Positions 9,981 to 24,375 are shown, counted from the first letter of the stretch. The stretch is DNA of 64,000 nucleotides from Hydractinia symbiolongicarpus (GCF_029227915.1 NC_079878.1:27927501-27991500); one strand, 5' to 3'. Made by a program: numbers and translations. The notes: a model not told the origin generated them from the sequence alone.

Positions 9981-12778
9981 CAAAAACTACATTTCATTGA
10001 CTTAGTAACGGTGTCAGTCCGTTTCTGTTACAACGGTTGGGTCACATATTCGTACTAACATGTATTTAGCGATATTTTTCTGATGTTACTAGGTTGCATT
10101 GCTTTTAACAGTGAAAGGATTGACTGTGGGACTTAATTGAACTGATTTTGGACTTTGACCTCAAAAATTTGAAAAATGAGACAATTGAACCCAAGAAATG
10201 ACATTCTTCTCAATTTGACTTGATTGCTGGAATTTACCGATTACACTGGGCGCTGTGGTAGCGCTTCATTTAAAGTTTAGATAAATAAGTAATTTTGTAC
10301 TGTGGGACCAATCCTAACCGTTAGCGCGCGCTGAAGAAATAGAGACATTTTCAAAAACTACATTTCAATGACTTTCTAGCGGTATCAATCCGTTTGAGTT
10401 ACAACACTTGCGTCACATAATCGTACCAACATGTATTTAGCGATATTATTCTGTTATTATTAGGTTGCATCGCTTTTAACAGTGAGACGATTGACTGTGG
10501 CACTTAATTGAACTGATTTTGGACTTTGACCTCATAAATTTGATAAATGAGACAATTGAATCCAAGAAATAACATTCCTCTTAATTTGACGTGTTTGCCG
10601 GAACTCAGCGATTACAGTGGTCGCTGTGGTAGCGCTTCATTTCAAAATTTAGATTAATAAGTCGATTTTTGTTGTGGGACCAATCCTAGCCGTTATCGCG
10701 CGCAGAAGAAATAGAGACATTCTCAAAAACAACATTTCAATGATTTTCTAGTGTTATCAATCCGCCTGAGTTACAACGGTTGCGTCACATATTCGTACCA
10801 ACAAGTATTTAGCGATATTTCTCTGACATTACTAGGTTGCGTCACCTTTAACAATGAAACGATTGACTGTGGCACTTCATTGAACTGATTCTTGGCTGTG
10901 ACCTTATAAATGTGATAAATGAGACAATTGGACCTAGGAAATAACATTCCTCTTAATTTGACGAGATTGATGGAATTCAGCGATTACACTGGGCTCTGTG
11001 GTAGCGCTTTATTTGAAAATTAGGATAAGTCAGTCTTTCTTACAGTGGGACCAATCCTGGCCGTTATCGCACGCTGAAGAAATAGCGGCACGTTTAAAAA
11101 ACTACATTTCATTGACATTTTAACAGTGTCAGTCCGTTTGAGTTACAACGGTTGCATCACATATTCGTCCGCACATGTATATAGGGATAATTTTCTGATA
11201 TTACTAGGTTGTATCGCTTTTAACAGTGAAACGATCGACTGCGGCACTTAAATGAACTGATTTTGGACTGTGACCTTATAAATGCGATAAGTGAGACCAT
11301 TGAATTCCAAGAAATAACATTCTTCTTAACTTGACATAATTGCCGAAATTCAGCGATTACATGGACGCTGTGGTAGCGCTTCATTTAAAAATTAAGATAA
11401 AAAAGTCATTTTTTACTGTGGGACAAATCCTAGGCGTTAGCGCGCGCTGAAGAAATACAGACAGTTTCAAATACTACATTTCAATGACTTTCTAACAGTA
11501 TCAGTCTGTTTGAGTGACATCGGTTCCGTCACATATTGCCGGAAATCAGCAATTACACTGGGCGCTGTGGTAGCGCTTCATTTAATAATTTAAGTAAATA
11601 AGTCATTTTTACTGTGGAACCAATCCTAGCCGTTATCGCGCGCTGAAAAAATAGAGAAAGTTTCGAAAACTACATTTCAATGAACTTCTAACGGTATCAG
11701 TCCGTTTGAGTTACAACGGTTGCATGACATATTCGTCCCCACATGTATTTAGCGATATTTTTCTGATATTACTAGGTTGCATCCCTTTTACCAGTGAAAC
11801 GATTGACTGTGGGACTTAATTGAACTAACTTTCGACTATGACCTGATAAATGTGATGAATGAGACGATTGGAGTCCAAGAAATAACATTCTTCTTAATTT
11901 GACATGATTGTCGCAGCTCAGCGATTACACTGGGCGCTGTGGTAGCGCTTCATTTAAAAACTTAGATAAATAAGTCATTCCTTATTGTGGGACCAATCCT
12001 AGCCGTTATCGCACGCTGAAGATATAGCGACAGGTTCAAAAACTACATTTCATTGACTTTTTAACGGTGTCAGTCCGTTTGAGTTACAACGGTTGGGTCA
12101 AATATTCGTACCAACATGTATTTAGCGATATTTTTCTGATGTTACTAGGTTGCATTGCTTTTAACAGTGAAAGGATTGACTGTGGGACTTAATTGAACTG
12201 ATTTTGGACTTTGACCTCATAAATTTGAAAAATGAGACAATTGGACCCAAGAAATGACATTCTTCTTAATTTGACTTGATTGCTGGAATTTACCGATTAC
12301 ACTGGGCGCTGTGGTAGCGCTTCATTTAAAGTTTAGATAAATAAGTAATTTTGTACTATGGGACCAATCCTAACCGTTAGCGCGCGCTGAAGAAATAGAG
12401 ACATTTTCAAAAACTACATTTCAATGACTTTCTAGCGGTATCAATCCGTTTGAGTTACAACACTTGCGTCACATAATCGTACCAACATGTATTTAGCGAT
12501 ATTATTCTGTTATTATTAGGTTGCATCGCTTTTAACAGTGAGACGATTGACTGTGGCACTTAATTGAACTGATTTTGGACTTTGACCTCATAAATTTGAT
12601 AAATGAGACAATTGGACCCAAGAAATAACATTCTTCTTAATTTGACATGATTGCTGGAATTTACCGATTACACTGGGCGCTGTGGTAGCGCTTCATTTAA
12701 AGTTTAGATAAATAAGTAATTTTGTACTGTGGGACCAATCCTAGCCGTTAGCGCGCGCTGAAGAAATAGAGACATTTT
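9981..12778 (+). repeat. Higher-order repeat, copy 2 (2,798 bp)
   Basis: This is a direct tandem copy of 7201-9980. Checks at 8243/11041, 8521/11319, 9361/12159 and 7201/9981 give constant offsets on each side of the one 18-bp gap. Its length is eight units of 373 bp minus a 186-bp loss, so its period is 7.5 units. After 12778 the sequence departs into another unit type. Confidence 0.88.
11518..11560 (+). repeat. Half-length unit junction in higher-order repeat copy 2
   Basis: The same CACATATT/GCCGGAA junction occurs at about 11536, exactly 2,798 bp after the first. Confidence 0.85.
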
Positions 12779-14131
12779 CAAAAACTACATTTCAATGACT
12801 TCCTAGCGGTATCAATCCGTTTGAGTTACAACAGTTGCGTCACATAATCGTACCAACATGTATTTAGCGATATTATTCTGTTATTATTACGTTGCATCGC
12901 TTTAAACAGTGATACGATTGACTGTGGCACTTAATTGAACTGATTTTGGACTTTGACCTCATAAATTTGATAAATGAGACAATTGGACCTAGGAAATAAC
13001 ATTCTTCTTAATTTGACATGATTGCTGGAATTTACCGATTACACTGGGTGTTGTGGTAGCGCTTCATTTAAACGTTTAGAGAAATAAGTCATGTTATACT
13101 GTGGGACCAATCCTAGCCGTTATCGCGCGCTGAAGAAATAGAGACATTTTCAAAAACTACATTTCAATGACTTTCTAGCGGTATCAATCCGTTTGAGTTA
13201 CAACGGTTGCGTAACATAATGGTACCAACATGTATTTGGCGATATTTTTCGGATATTATTTGGTTGCATCGCTTTTAACAGTGAAACGACTGACTGTTGG
13301 ACTTAATTGAACTAACTTTGGACTATTAACTGATAAATGTGATAAGTGAGATAATTGGACCCCAAGAAATAATATTCTTCTTAATTTGACGAGATTGCTG
13401 GAATTCAGCGATTACACTAGGCTCTGTGGTAGTGCTTTATTTGAAAATTAGGATAAATCAGTATTTTTTACTGTGGGACCAATCCTGGCCGTTAGTACGC
13501 GCTGAAGAAATAGAGACATTCTCAAAAGCTATATTTCATTGACTTCTTGGCGGTATCAATCCGTTTGAGTTACAACGGTTACGTCACATAATGGTACCAA
13601 CATGTATTTGGCGATAATTTTTTGATATTATTAGGTTGCATCGCTTTTAACAGTGAAAGGATTGGCTGTAGGACTTAATTGAACTGATTCTGGACATTGA
13701 CCTCCTAAATGTGACAAATAAGACAATTGGAATGGAAGAAACAACATTCTTCTTAATTTGACATGATTGCCGGAACTCAGTGATTACACTGGGCGTTGGA
13801 GTAGCGCTTTATTTAAAAATGTTGATAAATAAGTCATTTTGTACTGTGGGACGAATCGTAGCCGTTAGGACGCGCTGAAGAAATAAAGAAAGTTTCATAA
13901 ACTACATTTCAATAATTTTCTAACAGTATCAGTCCGTTTGAGTTACAACGTTTGTGTCACATATTCGTACCAACAATTATTTAGCGATATTTCTCTGACA
14001 TTACCAGGTTGCATCACTTTTATCAATGAAACGATTGACTGTGGGACTTAATTAAACTAACATTGGACTGTGACCTGACAAATGTGATAAATGAGACAAT
14101 TGAAATCCAAGAAATAACATTCTTCTTAATT
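12779..14131 (+). repeat. Satellite block repeated at 15759-17111 and 31874-33226
   Basis: About 3.6 units, matching 15759-17111 at a constant offset of 2,980 bp (eight units) and again 31874-33226. Shared diagnostic stretches include GGGTGTTGTGGTAGCGC, AAACGTTTAGAGAAATAAG and TTCGGATATTATTTGG. No gene is seen. Confidence 0.82.
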
Positions 14132-14139
14132 TGACATGA

Positions 14140-15610
14140 TTGCCGGAACTCAGTGATTACAATGGGCGTTGGGGTAGCGCTTTATTTAAAAATGTAGATA
14201 AATAAGTCATTTTGTACTGTCGGACGAATCATAGTCGTTAGGACGCGCTGAAGAAATAGAGACAGTTTCAAAAACTAAATTTCAATAATTTTCTAACAGT
14301 ATCAGTCCTTTTGAGTTACAACGTTTGTGTCACATATTCGCACCAACATGTATTTAGCGATATTTTTTGACATTACTAGGTTGCATCACCTTTAACAATG
14401 AAACGATTGACTGTGGGACTTAATTGAACTAACATTGGACTGTGACCTGATAAATGTGATAAATGAGACAATTGAACTCCAAGAAATTACATTCTTCTTA
14501 ATTTGACGTGATTGCCGGAAGTCAGCGACTACACTGGGCGCTGCGGAAGCGCTTCATCTCAAAATTTACCTTAAGAAGTCAATTTTTATTGTGGGACCAA
14601 TCCTAGCCGTTATCGCGCGCTAAAGAAATAGCGACAGTTTCAAAAACTACATTTCATTGACTTACTAACGGTGTCAGTCCGTTTCTGTTACAACGGTTGG
14701 GTCACATATTCGTACTAACATGTATTTGGCGATATTTTTCTGATGTTACTAGGTTGCATTGCTTTTAACAGTGAAAGGATTGACTGTGGGACTTAATTGA
14801 ACTGATTTTGGACTTTGACCTCAAAAATTTGAAAAATGAGACAATTGAACCCAAGAAATGACATTCTTCTTAATTTGACTTGATTGCTGGAATTTACCGA
14901 TTACACTGGGCGCTGTGGTAGCGCTTCATTTAAAGTTTAGATAAATAAGTAATTTTGTACTGTGGGACCAATCCTAACCGTTAGCGCGCGCTGAAGAAAT
15001 AGAGACATTTTCAAAAACTACATTTCAATGACTTTCTAGCGGTATCAATCCGTTTGAGTTACAACACTTGCGTCACATAATCGTACCAACATGTATTTAG
15101 CGATATTATTCTGTTATTATTAGGTTGCATCGCTTTTAACAGTGAGACGATTGACTGTGGCACTTAATTGAACTGATTTTGGACTTTGACCTCATAAATT
15201 TGATAAATGAGACAATTGAATCCAAGAAATAACATTCCTCTTAATTTGACGTGTTTGCCGGAACTCAGCGATTACAGTGGTCGCTGTGGTAGCGCTTCAT
15301 TTCAAAATTTAGATTAATAAGTCGATTTTTGTTGTGGGACCAATCCTAGCCGTTATCGCGCGCAGAAGAAATAGAGACATTCTCAAAAACAACATTTCAA
15401 TGATTTTCTAGTGCTATCAATCCGCCTGAGTTACAACGGTTGCGTCACATATTCGTACCAACAAGTATTTAGCGATAATTCTCTGACATTACTAGGTTGC
15501 GTCACCTTTAACAATGAAACGATTGACTGTGGCACTTCATTGAACTGATTCTTGGCTGTGACCTTATAAATGTGATAAATGAGACAATTGGACCTAGGAA
15601 ATAACATTCC
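14140..15610 (+). repeat. Satellite block repeated from 6700-8150
   Basis: Offset 7,440 to 6700-7690, then 7,458 past the 18-bp gap private to the first copy. It carries the unusual GGAAGTCAGCGACTACAC and CTGCGGAAGCGCTTCATC variants, also found near 7077, 23478 and 30999. This is a fourfold dispersed block. Confidence 0.82.
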
Positions 15611-15680
15611 TCTTAATTCTTCTTAATTTGACATGATTGCTGGAATTTACCGATTACACTGGGCGCAGCGCTTCACTTAA
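15605..15680 (+). repeat. Unit with 10-bp local repeat and hairpin-loop deletion
   Basis: CTCTTAATTCTTCTTAATTTG shows a short tandem duplication that joins two unit types. At 15661 the sequence reads GGGCGCAGCGC in place of GGGCGCTGTGGTAGCGC, so six bases (TGTGGT), the loop plus one stem base, are gone. The same two events recur at 31730 and 31777. Confidence 0.8.
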
Positions 15681-17647
15681 AGTTTAGATAAATAAGTAAT
15701 TTTGTACTGTGGGACCAATCCTAGCCGTTAGCGCGCGCTGAAGAAATAGAGACATTTTCAAAAACTACATTTCAATGACTTCCTAGCGGTATCAATCCGT
15801 TTGAGTTACAACAGTTGCGTCACATAATCGTACCAACATGTATTTAGCGATATTATTCTGTTATTATTAGGTTGCATCGCTTTTAACAGTGATACGATTG
15901 ACTGTGGCACTTAATTGAACTGATTTTGGACTTTGACCTCATAAATTTGATAAATGAGACAATTGGACCTAGGAAATAACATTCTTCTTAATTTGACATG
16001 ATTGCTGGAATTTACCGATTACACTGGGTGTTGTGGTAGCGCTTCATTTAAACGTTTAGAGAAATAAGTCATGTTACACTGTGGGACCAATCCTAGCCGT
16101 TATCGCGCGCTGAAGAAATAGAGACATTTTCAAAAACTACATTTCAATGACTTTCTAGCGGTATCAATCCGTTTGAGTTACAACGGTTGCGTAACATAAT
16201 GGTACCAACATGTATTTGGCGATATTTTTCGGATATTATTTGGTTGCATCGCTTTTAACAGTGAAACGACTGACTGTTGGACTTAATTGAACTAACTTTG
16301 GACTATTAACTGATAAATGTGATAAGTGAGATAATTGGACCCCAAGAAATAATATTCTTCTTAATTTGACGAGATTGCTGGAATTCAGCGATTACACTAG
16401 GCTCTGTGGTAGTGCTTTATTTGAAAATTAGGATAAATCAGTATTTTTTACTGTGGGACCAATCCTGGCCGTTAGTACGCGCTGAAGAAATAGAGACATT
16501 CTGAAAAGCTATATTTCATTGACTTCTTGGCGGTATCAATCCGTTTGAGTTACAACGGTTACGTCACATAATGGTACCAACATGTATTTGGCGATATTTT
16601 TTTGATATTATTAGGTTGCATCGCTTTTAACAGTGAAAGGATTGGCTGTAGGACTTAATTGAACTGATTCTGGACTTTGACCTCCTAAATGTGAGAAATA
16701 AGACAATTGGAATGGAAGAAACAACATTCTTCTTAATTTGACATGATTGCCGGAACTCAGTGATTACACTGGGCGTTGGAGTAGCGCTTTATTTAAAAAT
16801 GTTGATAAAAAAGTCATTTTGTACTGTGGGACGAATCGTAGCCGTTAGGACGCGCTGAAGAAATAGAGAAAGTTTCATAAACTACATTTCAATAATTTTC
16901 TAACAGTATCAGTCCGTTTGAGTTACAACGTTTGTGTCACATATTCGTACCAACAAGTATTTAGCAATATTTCTCTGACATTACTAGGTTGCATCACTTT
17001 TATCAATGAAACGATTGACTGTGGGACTTAATTAAACTAACATTGGACTGTGACCTGACAAATGTAATAAATGAGACAATTGAAATCCAAGAAATAACAT
17101 TCTTCTTAATTTGACGTGTTTGCCGAAACTGAGCGGCTACACTTGGCGCTTTGGTAGCGCTTCACTTAAAAATTGAGATAGATAAGTCAGTTTTTACTGT
17201 GGGACCAATCCTAGCCGTAAGCGCGCGCTGAAGAAATAGAGACATTTTCAAAAACTACATTTCAATGACTTTCTATCGGTATCATTTCGTTTGAGTTTCA
17301 ACGGTTGCGTCACATAATCGTACCAACATGTATTCAGCGATTTTATTCTGATATTATTAGATTGCATCGCTTTTAACAGTGCAGCGATTGACTGTGGCAC
17401 TTAATTGAACTGATTTTGGACTGTGACCTTATAAATGTGATAAGTGAGACAATTGGACTGCAAGAAAAAACATTCTTCTTAATTTGACATGATTGCTGGA
17501 ATTTACCGATTGTACTGGGCGCTGTGGTAGCGCTTCGTTTAAAGTTTACATTAATAAGTCACTTTGTACTGTGGGACCAATCCTAGCCGTTAGCGCGCCA
17601 TGATGAAATAGAGACATTTTCAAAATACATCTCAATGACTTTCTAGT

Positions 17648-18417
17648 GGTGTCAATCCGTTTGAGATACAAAGGTTGCGTCGCATATTCGTACCAACATG
17701 TATTTAGCGATTTTTTCCGATATTACTAAGTTGTACTTGCTTTCAACAGTGAAACGATTGACTGTGGGACTTAATTGAACTGATTTTGGACTGTGACCTT
17801 ATAAATGTGATAAGTGAGACAATTGGAATGGAAGGAACAAGATTCTTCTTATTTTGACATGATTGCCGGAACTCAGTGATTACACTGGGCGTTGGAGTAG
17901 CGCTTTATTTAAAAATGTAGATAAATAAGTCATTTTGTACTGTGGGACGAATCGTAGCCGTTAGGACGCGCTGAAGAAATAGAGAGAGTTTCAAAAACTA
18001 CATTTCAATAATTTTCTAACAGTATCAGTCCGTTTGAGTTACAACGTTTGTGTCACATATTCGTACCAACAAGTATTTAGCGATATTTCTCTGACATTAC
18101 TAGGTTGCATCACTTTTAACAATGAAACGATTGACTGTGGGACTTAATTGAACTAACATTGGACTGTGACCTGATCAATGTGATAATTGAGATAATTGGA
18201 CCCCAAGAAATAATATTCTTCTTAATTTGACGAGATTGCTGGAATTCAGCGATTACACTAGGCTCTGTGGTAGCGCTTTATTTGAAAATTAGGATAAATC
18301 AGTATTTTTTACTGTGGGACCAATCCTGGCCGTTAGTACGCGCTGAAGAAATAGAGACATTCTCAAAAGCTATATTTCATTGACTTCTTGGCGGTATCAA
18401 TCCGTTTGAGTTACAAC
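17648..18417 (+). repeat. Two-unit block repeated at 24381-25150
   Basis: Offset 6,733 bp. The pair shares the GTTTGAGATACAAAGGTTGCGTCGC variant and then CTAGGCTCTGTGGTAGCGC, before diverging where one reads GGTTACGTCAC and the other GGTTGCGTCAC. Confidence 0.75.
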
Positions 18418-19225
18418 GGTTACGTCACATAATGGTACCAACATGTATTTGGCGATATTTTTTTGATATTATTAGGTTGCATCGCTTTTAACAGTGAAAG
18501 GATTGGCTGTGGGACTTAATTGAACTGATTTTGGACTTTGACCTCCTAAATGTGATAAATAAGACAATTGGAATGGAAGAAACAACATTCTTCTTAATTT
18601 GACATGATTGCCGGAACTCAGTGATTACACTGGGCGTTGGAGTAGCGCTTTATTTAAAAATGTTGATAAATAAGTCATTTTGTACTGTGGGACGAATCGT
18701 AGCCGTTAGGACGCGCTGAAGAAATAGAGAAAGTTTCAAAAACTACATTTCAATAATTTTCTAACAGTATCAGTCCGTTTGAGTTACAACGTTTGTGTCA
18801 CATATTCGTACCAACAAGTATTTAGCGATATTTCTCTGACATTACTAGGTTGCATCACTTTTATCAATGAAACGATTGACTGTGGGACTTAATTAAACTA
18901 ACATTGGACTGTGACCTGACAAATGTGATAAATGGGACATATGAAATCCAAGAAATAACGTTTTTCTTAATTTGACGTGTTTGCCGAAACTGAGCGGCTA
19001 CACTTGGCGCTGTGGTAGCGCTTCACTTAAAAATTTAGATAGATAAGTCAGTTTTTACTGTGGGACCAATCCTAGCCGTAAGCGCGCGCTGAAGAAATAG
19101 AGACATTTTCAAAAACTACATTTCAATGACTTTCTATCGGTATCATTCCGTTTGAGTTACAACGGTTGCGTCACATAATCGTACCAACATGTATTCAGCG
19201 ATTTTATTCTGATATTATTAGGTTG
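18418..19225 (+). repeat. Satellite segment, no gene
   Basis: About two units of the GGGCGTTGGAGTAGCGC and CTTGGCGCTGTGGTAGCGC types. Positions 18478 to about 18850 match 36082-36455. Nothing but satellite is seen. Confidence 0.85.
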
Positions 19226-22200
19226 CATCGCTTTTAACAGTGAAGCGATTGACTGTGGGACTTAATTGAACCGATTTTGGACTTTGACCTCATAAATGTG
19301 ATAAATGAGACAATTGGGCCCAAGAAATAACCTTCTTCTTAATTTGACATGATTGCTGGAATTTACTGATTACACTGGGTGCTGTGGTAGCGCTTCATTT
19401 AAACTTTTAGATAAATAAGTCATTTTGTACTGTGGGACCAACCCTAGCCGTTAGCGCGCGCTGAAGAAATAGAGACATTTTCAAAAACTACATTTCAATG
19501 ACTTTCTAGCGGTATCAATCAGTTTGAGTTACAACGGTTGCGTCACATAATGGTACCAACATGTATTTGGCGATATTTTTCTGATATTATTAGGTTGCAT
19601 CGCTTTTAACAGTGAAAGGATTGACTGTGGGACTTAATTGAACTGGTTCTGGACTTTGACCTCCTAATGGTGATAAATGAGACAATTGGACTCCAAGAAA
19701 AAATATGCTTCTTAACTCGACATGATTGCCGGAACTCAGCGATTACAATGGACCCTTTGGTAGCGCTTCATTTAAAAATTTAGATAAATAAGTGATTTTT
19801 TACTGTGGGACCAATCCTAGCCGTTATTTCGCGCACTGAAAAAATAGCTACAGTTTCAAAAACTACATCGCGGCGAAAAAATAGAGACATTTTCAAATAC
19901 CACATTTCATTGAATTTTTAACGGTTTTAGTCCGCTTTAACTACAACAGTTGCGTCACATATTCGTACCAACATGTATTTAGCGATTTTTTTCCGATATT
20001 ACTAAGTTGTACTTGCTTTCAACAGTGAAACGATTGACTGTGGGACTTAATTGAACTGATTTTGGACTGTGACCTTATAAATGTGATAAGTGAGACAATT
20101 GGACTGCAAGAAATAACATTCTTCTTAATTTGACATGATTGCCGGAACTCAGTGATTACACTGGGCGTTGGAGTTGCGCTTTATTTAAAAATGTAGATAA
20201 ATAAGACTTTTTGTACTGTGGGACAAATCGTAGCCGTTAGGACGCGCTGAAGAAATAGAGAGAGTTTCAAAAACTACATTTCAATAATTTTCTAACAGTA
20301 TCAATCCGTTTGAGTTACAACGTTTGTGTCACATATTCGTACCAACAAGTATTTAGCGATATTATTCTGATATTATTAGGTTGCATCGCTTTTAACAGTG
20401 AAACGATTGACTGTGGCACTTAATTGAACTTATTTTGGACTTTGACCTCATAAATTTGATAAATGAAACAATTGGACCCAAGAAAAAACATTCTTCTTAA
20501 TTTGACGTGTTTGCCGGAACTCAGCGATTACAGTGGGCGCTGTGGTAGCGCTTCATTTCAAAATTTAGATTAATAAGTCAATTTTTATTGTGGGACCAAT
20601 CTTAGCCGTTATCGCGCGCTGAAGAAATAGAGACATTCTCAAAAACTACATTTCAATGACTTTCTAGCGGTATCAATCCGCTTGAGTTACAACGGTTGCG
20701 TAACATAATCGTACCAACATGTATTTGGCAATGTTTTTCTGATAGTACTAAGTTGTATCGCTTTTAATAGTGAAGCGATTGACTGTGGCACTTCATTGAA
20801 CTGATTCTGGACTGTGACCTTATAAATGTGATAAATGAGACAATTGGACCTAGGAAATAACATTCTTTTAAATTTGACATGATTGCTGGAATTAACCGAT
20901 TACACTGGGTGCTGTGGTAGCGCTTCATTTAAACGTTTAGATAAATAAGTCATTTTGTACTGTGGGACCAATCCTAGCCGTTAGTGCGCGCTGAAGAAAT
21001 AGAGACATTTTCAAAAACTACATTTCAATGACTTTCTAGCGGTATCAATCAGTTTGAGTTGCAACGGTTGCGTCACATAAAGGTACCAACTTGTATTTGG
21101 CGATATTTTTCTGATATTATTAGGTTGCATTGCTTTTAACAGTGAAAGGATTGGCTGTGGGACTTAAATGAACTGATTCTGGACTTTGACCTCCTAATGG
21201 TGATAAATGAGACAACTGGACTCCAAGAAATAATATGCTTCTTAACTCGACAAGATTGCCGGAACTCAGCGATTACACTGGACCCTGTGGTAGCGCTTCA
21301 TTTAAATATTTAGATAAATAAGTGATTTTTTACCGTGGGACCAATCCTAGCCGTTATTTTGCGCTGAAGGGATAGAGACAGTTTAAAAAAACTTTTTAAC
21401 GGTTTCAGTCCGCTTTAACTATAACAGTTGTGTCACATATTCGTACCAACATGTATTTAGCGATATTTTTCTGACATTACTAGGTTGCATCACTTTTAAC
21501 AATGAAACGATTGACTGTGGGACTTAATTGAACTAACATTGGACTGTCACCTGATAAATGTGATAAATGAGACAATTGAACTCCAAGAAATAACATTCTT
21601 CTTAATTTGACGTGTTTGCCGAAACTGAGCGGCTACACTTGGCGCTGTGGTAGCGCTTCACTTAAAAATTTAGATACATAAGTCAGTTTTTACGGTGGGA
21701 CCAATCCTAGCCGTAAGCGCGCGGTGAAGAAATAGTGACATTTTCAAAAAGTACATTTCAATGACTTTCTATCGGTATCATTCCATTTGAGTTACAACGG
21801 TTGCGTCACATAATCGTGCCAACATGTATTCAGCGATATTATTCTGATATTATTAGGTTGCATCGCTTTTAACAGTGAAACGATTGACTGTGGCAATTAA
21901 TTGAACTGATTTTGGACTGTGACCTTATAAGTGTGATAAGTGAGACAATTGGACCCAAGAAATAACATTCTTCTTAATTTGACATGATTGGTGGAATTTA
22001 CCGATTACACTGGGTGCTGTGGTAGCGCTTCATTTAAACGTTTAGATAAATAAGTAATTTTGTACTGTGGGACCAACCCTAGCCGTTAGTGCGCGCTGAA
22101 GAAATAGAGACATTTTCAAAAACTACATTTCAATAATTCTCTAACAGTATCATTCCGTTTGAGTTACAACGGTTGCGTCACATAATCGTACCAACATGTA

Positions 22201-23705
22201 TTCAGCGATATTGTTCTGATATTATTAGGTTGCATCGTTTTTAACACGGGAAACGATTGACTGTGGCACTTAATTGAACTGATTTTGGACTGTGACCTTA
22301 TAAATGTGATAAGTGAGACAATTGGACTGCAAGAAATAACATTCTTCTTAATTTGACATGATTGCCGGAACTCAGTGATTACACTGGGCGTTGGAGTAGC
22401 GCTTTATTTAAAAATGTAGATAAATAAGACATTTTGTACTGTGGGACGAATCGTAGCCGTTAGGACGCGCTGAAGAAATAGAGAGAGTTTTAAAAACTAC
22501 ATTTCAATAATTTTGTAACAGTATCAGTCCGTTTGAGTTACAACGTTTGTGTCACATATTCGTACCAACAAGTATTTAGCGATATTTGTCTGACATTACT
22601 AGGTTGCATCACTTTTAACAATGAAACGATTGACTGTGGGACTTAATTGAACTAACATTGGACTGTGACCTGACAAATGTGATAAATGAGACAATTTAAA
22701 TCCAGGAAATAACATTCTTCTTAATTTGACGTGTTTGCCGAAACTGAGCGGCTACACTTGGCGCTGTGGTAGCGCTTCACTTAAAAATTTAGATAGATAA
22801 GTCAGTTTTTACTGTGGGACCAATCCTAGCCGTAAGCGCGCGGTGAAGAAATAGAGACAGTTTCAAAAACTACATTTCATTGAATTTCTAACAGTGTCAG
22901 TCCGTTTGAGTTAAAACAGTTGGGTCACATATTCGTACTAACATGTATTTAGCGATATTTTTCTGATATTACTTGGTTGCATCGCTTTTAACAGTGAAAC
23001 GATTGACTGTGGGACTTAAATGAACTGATTCTGGACTTTGACCTCCTAATGGTGATAAATGAAACAATTGGACTCCAAGAAATAATATGTTTCTTAACTC
23101 GACAAGATTGCCGGAACTCAGCGATTACACTGGACCCTGTGGTAGCGCTTCATTTAAATATTTAGGTAAATAAGTGATTTTTTACCGTGGGACCAATCCT
23201 AGCCGTTAGCGCGCGCTGAAGAAATGGAGACAGTTCCAAATACCACATTTCATTGAATTTTTAACGGCTTCAGTCCGCTTTAACTATAACAGTTGCGTCA
23301 CATATTCGTACCAACATGTATTTAGCGATATTTTTTGACATTACTAGGTTGCATCACCTTTAACAATGAAACGATTGACTGTGGGACTTAATTGAACTAA
23401 CATTGGACTGTGACCTGATAAATGTGATAAATGAGACAATTGAACTCCAAGAAATTACATTCTTCTTAATTTGACGTGATTGCCGGAAGTCAGCGACTAC
23501 ACTGGGCGCTGCGGAAGCGCTTCATCTCAAAATTTACCTTAATAAGTCAATTTTTATTGTGGGACCAATCCTAGCCGTTATCGCGCGCTAAAGAAATAGC
23601 GACAGTTTCAAAAACTACATTTCATTGACTTACTAACGGTGTCAGTCCGTTTCTGTTACAACGGTTGGGTCACATATTCGTACTAACATGTATTTAGCGA
23701 TATTT
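19226..23705 (+). repeat. 4.5-kb dispersed duplication, copy 1
   Basis: This matches 26745-31223 at an offset of 7,518 to 7,519 (checked at 19231, 19821, 20461, 22801 and 23327), with only scattered substitutions and one-base indels. The first half is found a third time at 39893-42210. Diagnostic features are the 39-bp duplication at 19830-19905 and a short deletion near 21380 that reads AGTTTAAAAAAACTTTTTAA. About twelve satellite units; no gene. Confidence 0.86.
19830..19905 (+). repeat. 39-bp intra-unit tandem duplication, copy 1
   Basis: CGCGCACTGAAAAAATAGC and onward (39 bp, 19830-19868) is followed by a diverged second copy beginning CGCGGCGAAAAAATAGAG (37 bp, 19869-19905). The affected unit is about 39 bp longer than normal. 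Six copies exist, each inside a copied block. Confidence 0.8.
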
Positions 23706-24375
23706 TTCTGATGTTAATAGGTTGCATTGCTTTTAACAGTGAAAGGATTGACTGTGGGACTTAATTGAACTGATTTTGGACTTTGACCTCAAAAATTTGA
23801 AAAATGAGACAATTGAACCCAAGAAATGACATTCTTCTTAATTTGACTTGATTGCTGGAATTTACCGATTACACTGGGCGCTGTGGTAGCGCTTCATTTA
23901 AAGTTTAGATAAATAAGTAATTTTGTACTGTGGGACCAATCCTAACCGTTAGCGCGCGCTGAAGAAATAGAGACATTTTCAAAAACTACATTTCAATGAC
24001 TTTCTAGCGGTATCAATCCGTTTGAGTTACAACACTTGCGTCACATAATCGTACCAACATGTATTTAGCGATATTATTCTGTTATTATTAGGTTGCATCG
24101 CTTTTAACAGTGAGACGATTGACTGTGGCACTTAATTGAACTGATTTTGGACTTTGACCTCATAAATTTGATAAATGAGACAATTGAATCCAAGAAATAA
24201 CATTCCTCTTAGCTTGACGTGTTTGCCGGAACTCAGCGATTACAGTGGTCGCTGTGGTAGCGCTTCATTTCAAAATTTAGATTAATAAGTCGATTTTTGT
24301 TGTGGGACCAATCCTAGCCGTTATCGCGCGCAGAAGAAATAGAGACATTCTCAAAAACAACATTTCAATGATTTT
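23327..24375 (+). repeat. Satellite block shared with 6920-7970 and 14360-15410
   Basis: A third copy of the block with GGAAGTCAGCGACTACAC. It jumps near 24376 into the unit type of 17641, which is a clear recombination point between two unit types. Confidence 0.78.

Larger units (their letters stand above)
14360..18480 (+). repeat. 4.1-kb dispersed duplication, first copy (second at 30845-34593)
   Basis: Constant offset of 16,115 bp from 15600 to 18480, checked at 17101, 17461, 17821 and 18181. At the left end the offset is 16,485 because the second copy lost one unit near 31220. It includes the hairpin-loop deletion at 15661, which both copies share. All satellite; no gene seen. Confidence 0.82.
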
